A stretch of DNA of 54,237 nt. Source: an uncultured Eubacterium sp. Lineage in GTDB: Bacteria > Bacillota > Clostridia > Lachnospirales > Lachnospiraceae. A model generated the notes under the pieces. That model saw nothing but the letters and a program-made list of their open reading frames with translations, was not told where the DNA came from and made no database searches. Each line of letters begins with the position of its first letter. Position 1 is the first letter of the stretch. Position numbers and translations under genes: made by a program. Positions 51,484 to 54,237 of this stretch are shown here, piece after piece. The stretch is from NCBI GenBank assembly GCA_900552795.1, contig USBB01000015.1, positions 1-54,237 on the forward strand. The letters run 5' to 3'.

Positions 51484-52890
51484 TCAAGTACGGAATATAA
51501 CTGTCTTTGTCTCTTCTGTATAACCTAATTTTCTGAACTTCTCTTTAAGCTTCTTTATCGCTGACTGATATACATAAAATGCGTCATGCGTCTTCATAAA
51601 GTAGTCCATAGCAAGCTGCTGATTTCCTGCATCCTTTGCCTTCCATGATTCTGTTGCATACTTATGTACATCGTTATGTGCAGCTTTCAATGCCTTAAAT
51701 TCCTCACAACCCGTTATAGCAGGATCTGTCTGAGATGCAAGCCATTTACCGAGCTTACATCCCTCAGGATTATTAAGCTGCGTAATCTTAAGCGTTTCAA
51801 ATCCGACAACATTATTATAAACTCTCCACATAAGAATAAAATGATCAATCTCAAATATTCTTAACCAATCCTGCTGTGTAACTTCAGCGTAGCCGCGGAC
51901 CATATCACTTCTTGCCAAATCAATGTAACGTCCGATTTTAAATACATGCGTTCCCTGTTCCATACAGTCTTTGTAAAGCTCATCATAGCTGTCTGATATA
52001 CTTGTAATCTGTCTTGTAAAATCCTTAGTAACATTTGACTGCGTATCTATATCTATGTATATACTGTCAACATTTTCCTTTACAGAATTCATCTGCTCAT
52101 TCATCTTCTCTATATCTGTAAGTGAACTCTCGACTTTATCATTACCTTCCTTAAGCTTAGCAGTTGCAGCATCCATAAACTCAGCAAGATTTGCAATATC
52201 ATGTCTTAATTCATTTACATATTTTACAATATCTTCCGCAGATTCCGAAGTATTACTTGACATCTGTCTTACCTGATCAGCAACTACTGCAAAACCTTTT
52301 CCTGCCTCACCTGCTCTTGCTGCCTCAATAGAAGCATTAAGTGCTAAGAGATTACTCTGACTTGCTACCTTTTTAACAATATCTACAATCTCTCCTATTT
52401 TCTGCACTTTATCCTGAAATTCCTGAACCTGTATGTTAATTGTTTCCATCTTATCTGATGACTCATTAACAACCTTAATACTCTCATTCATGTTCTCAGT
52501 ACTGTTCTGTACAACATCAAGCATTGTATGTGTATTATCTCTTATATGTTCTATAGCACCTGATATGTTAACGATTGAATCTTCCAAATTCTGACTAGCC
52601 TTACTCATGTCTGATATAGCTTCGGCCTGTGATTGAACCTGATCTAATGTAACTTTTACAAATGAATTATCACCAATAGATTCCATTGCTTCATTAAGAC
52701 GCATAACAAAATTATTGTTTGCCTTCTTAAATGTACTAATCATATCATTAATTTTCTCTGCATAAACAGGGTTGCTAAACGATGATGTATCTACCTTATT
52801 AAAATCGCCCGCAATAACATTGTCCATAACCTCCAGTAAAAGTTCAGCATCGTTATTTTTAGCTGCCTTTACATTTTTCTTACCAAACAT
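51484..52890 (-). CDS. Soluble methyl-accepting chemotaxis protein with CZB domain
   Basis: A 468-residue cytoplasmic chemoreceptor without membrane helices. A helical N-terminus leads into the signalling coiled coil, whose tip SQSNLLALNASIEAARAGE lies at about 170-190. The C-terminal CZB domain (about 340-455) shows its zinc-binding His/Cys residues in DHFILMWRVYN, GCKLGKWL and HNDVHKY. CZB receptors sense zinc or oxidants in other bacteria. GGAGGAG precedes the ATG. No other receptor or CheA is nearby. Confidence 0.92.
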   Translation of the reverse strand: MFGKKNVKAAKNNDAELLLEVMDNVIAGDFNKVDTSSFSNPVYAEKINDMISTFKKANNNFVMRLNEAMESIGDNSFVKVTLDQVQSQAEAISDMSKASQNLEDSIVNISGAIEHIRDNTHTMLDVVQNSTENMNESIKVVNESSDKMETINIQVQEFQDKVQKIGEIVDIVKKVASQSNLLALNASIEAARAGEAGKGFAVVADQVRQMSSNTSESAEDIVKYVNELRHDIANLAEFMDAATAKLKEGNDKVESSLTDIEKMNEQMNSVKENVDSIYIDIDTQSNVTKDFTRQITSISDSYDELYKDCMEQGTHVFKIGRYIDLARSDMVRGYAEVTQQDWLRIFEIDHFILMWRVYNNVVGFETLKITQLNNPEGCKLGKWLASQTDPAITGCEEFKALKAAHNDVHKYATESWKAKDAGNQQLAMDYFMKTHDAFYVYQSAIKKLKEKFRKLGYTEETKTVIFRT

Positions 52891-52940
52891 CTAAATCTCC
52901 TCCTATCGTGGACCACATATTACCCCCTATAATTAATTAT

Positions 52941-52969
52941 ATTCTATAATAGAACTTACTTTTTATCAA
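52941..52969 (-). promoter_or_regulatory. Promoter of the CZB chemoreceptor gene
   Basis: -35 TTGATA (52969-52964) and -10 TAGAAT (52946-52941) are spaced by 17 bp on the minus strand. It fits the housekeeping sigma factor rather than the flagellar one. Confidence 0.65.
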
Positions 52970-52987
52970 CCTTTATTTACCATTTCA

Positions 52988-52993
52988 TATAAT
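52988..52993 (+). promoter_or_regulatory. -10 element of the substrate-binding lipoprotein gene
   Basis: TATAAT lies 30 bp upstream of the start at 53023 on the plus strand. No convincing -35 is found at 16-18 bp, so an activator may be needed. Confidence 0.45.
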
Positions 52994-53022
52994 ATTATTG
53001 ATTTATATTTTTGGAGCAATAT

Positions 53023-54069
53023 ATGTACTCTCGTATAAAACACTTTATAAGCGCAAGTTTGTGCATCATTTTTTTCACATTATCATTATGTGGCTGCGCA
53101 AATTCCGATTCTTCCCCAAATAACAATCCGAATGAAAATGAAACTTCACTTAAGCCGGTAAAAATTACGCTCAATGAAGTTGCACATTCTATTTTCTATG
53201 CCCCTCAGTATGCAGCTATTGAATTAGGATATTTTGAAGATGAGGGAATCGATTTGGAACTTGTAACCGGATTCGGTGCCGATAAGGTAATGACAGCTCT
53301 TATAAGCGGCGATGCCGATATAGGCTTTATGGGATCTGAAGCATCCATTTATGTATACGCCGAAGGTTCTGAAGACTATGTCGTAAACTTTGCACAGCTT
53401 ACACAGCGTGCCGGAAATTTTCTTGTATCAAGAGAGAAATTTGAAAATTTTAAATGGAGCGACGTTAAAGGGAAAAAAATTCTTGGCGGAAGAGCCGGCG
53501 GAATGCCGCAGATGCTCCTTGAATACATTTTAAAGAAAAACGGTATTGACCCTAAAACCGATGTCGAAATAATACAAAACATTGATTTTGGTTCAACAGC
53601 AGCAGCCTTTACTTCAAATGTCGGTGACTTCACCGCCGAATTTGAACCAGCTGCCACTCTGCTTGAAAATGAAGGAACTGGATACGTAGCTGCTTCTTTA
53701 GGTGTTGACAGCGGTTATGTACCTTATACAGCATACAGTGCAAAGAAAAGCTTCATCAAAGAAAATCCTGAAATTGTACAGAAATTCACAAACGCCATAC
53801 AAAAAGGTCTGAATTATGTAAATACCCATACCAGCGAGGAAATTGCAGATGTTATCGCCCCGCAATTTACAGAGTCAGACACAGAAACAATCACAAAAAT
53901 CGTAGCACGTTATAAAGAGCAGGATACATGGAAGAACGATACAATATTTGAACAACCCGGCTTTGATTTATTAAAAGATATTTTAAAAGAAGCCGGTGAA
54001 CTTGACAAGGATGTACCTTACAATGACCTTATAACAACAGAATTTTCAAAGAAAGCCTCTAATCAGTAA
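53023..54069 (+). CDS. NMT1/SsuA-type ABC transporter substrate-binding lipoprotein
   Basis: A 348-residue exported lipoprotein. The signal sequence ends in a lipobox LCGC (Cys at about 24) and a Ser/Asn linker follows. A two-lobed binding domain comes next, with NEVAHSIFYAPQYAAIELGYF, GDADIGFMGSE and GGRAGGMPQMLLEY. Relatives bind sulfonates, nitrate or thiamine precursors; the ligand here is unknown. The start is the ATG with GGAG 7 bp upstream; the TTG four codons earlier is part of that site. A terminator follows at once, so its permease and ATPase genes are not adjacent on this side. Confidence 0.88.
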   Translation: MYSRIKHFISASLCIIFFTLSLCGCANSDSSPNNNPNENETSLKPVKITLNEVAHSIFYAPQYAAIELGYFEDEGIDLELVTGFGADKVMTALISGDADIGFMGSEASIYVYAEGSEDYVVNFAQLTQRAGNFLVSREKFENFKWSDVKGKKILGGRAGGMPQMLLEYILKKNGIDPKTDVEIIQNIDFGSTAAAFTSNVGDFTAEFEPAATLLENEGTGYVAASLGVDSGYVPYTAYSAKKSFIKENPEIVQKFTNAIQKGLNYVNTHTSEEIADVIAPQFTESDTETITKIVARYKEQDTWKNDTIFEQPGFDLLKDILKEAGELDKDVPYNDLITTEFSKKASNQ

Positions 54070-54073
54070 AAAT

Positions 54074-54107
54074 AAGCGCAAACTTGTGTTTAGATTGTGG
54101 CTTTTTT
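54074..54107 (+). terminator. Probable terminator of the lipoprotein gene
   Basis: AAGC pairs with GCTT and CAA with TTG in an imperfect hairpin followed by TTTTTT, just after the stop codon. The stem is weak but the T-tract is good. Confidence 0.55.
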
Positions 54108-54113
54108 CTATAA

Positions 54114-54237
54114 TGATTAGGGTGTCAAAACACCCTAATTATGATTACACGGATTGTTTCGTGCTTCGCACTCCCACAATCCTCCCCAATATTCGCATTA
54201 TGCTCCAATTTTGGGGCGTGTCCCAAGGTCATTCCCC
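54114..54237. repeat. MITE-like repeat copy A3 (reverse, cut by window end)
   Basis: In reverse orientation it matches copy A1: ATGACCTTGGGACACG, GAGGATTGTGGGAGTGCG, ACAATCCGTGTAATCAT and TTTTGACACC. A perfect hairpin TTAGGGTGT-caaa-ACACCCTAA (54117-54138) forms its outer end. The other end lies beyond the window. Confidence 0.75.

Noticed and set aside
1..54237. CRISPR array or prophage
   Set aside because: No regularly spaced direct repeats and no phage structural, integrase or transposase genes were seen.

Overview
The window looks like chromosomal DNA of a low-GC, Gram-positive gut anaerobe of the Lachnospiraceae. Supporting signs are strong AGGAGG-type ribosome sites, an AddAB exonuclease, type I PyrD with PyrK, a CIRCE-controlled groSL operon, a cotJABC spore-coat operon, a cohesin/dockerin pair and two family-10 pectate-lyase-like proteins. 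The pectin link suggests a Lachnospira / 'Eubacterium eligens'-type organism; that placement is inference. Nearly all genes lie on the minus strand. Only three small genes (17347, 38248, 53023) lie on the plus strand. No rRNA, tRNA, CRISPR array or prophage was seen.

Layout. 0.1-4.0 kb: a secreted PL10 pectate lyase followed by a wall-anchored, apparently catalytically degenerate paralogue. 4.2-8.1 kb: a membrane-anchored cohesin-like protein and a dockerin-bearing glucosaminidase, transcribed glucosaminidase first. 8.2-10.1 kb: release factor 3 and a small unknown gene. 10.3-17.2 kb: addB-addA. 17.3-22.8 kb: a small FMN-binding-like membrane protein, then the purine operon purE-purM-purN-purD ending in a HisS-like gene. 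22.8-26.7 kb: pyrE with its own promoter, three small membrane proteins (one VanZ-like) and a large M29 aminopeptidase. 26.7-29.9 kb: an AT-rich island with a truncated response regulator, two M50 membrane proteases (one broken by an in-frame stop) and a signal-peptidase-II-like protein. 30.2-38.1 kb: a GGDEF/EAL protein, then pyrC, pyrF, pyrK, pyrD and a purine permease in one direction. 38.2-42.6 kb: a YcxB-like protein, a glycosyltransferase, argS, a CheY-like regulator and a CheX-like phosphatase. 42.9-47.3 kb: guaB, a small membrane protein, groL and groS. 47.3-54.2 kb: an OGG-type DNA glycosylase, a Cys-rich unknown, cotJABC, map, a soluble CZB chemoreceptor and an NMT1/SsuA-type lipoprotein.

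How it fits together. De novo purine and pyrimidine genes, IMP dehydrogenase and a purine permease form the metabolic core. The pyrimidine set is split: pyrE is separated from pyrCFKD by the permease and the AT-rich island. Cell-surface functions (pectin, wall hydrolase, cohesin/dockerin) are grouped at the left end.

The intergenic regions are unusual. A structured repeat of about 190 bp occurs at 33452, 49081 and 54114. The 33452 copy is bounded by perfect 10-bp direct repeats, as expected of a mobile miniature element. A second hairpin-rich insertion sits beside it between pyrF and pyrK. The best candidate for an undescribed system is the 26.7-29.9 kb island. It pairs LspA-like and M50 proteases, the two enzyme types that mature lipoprotein-signal-peptide pheromones in other Firmicutes, with a response-regulator fragment.
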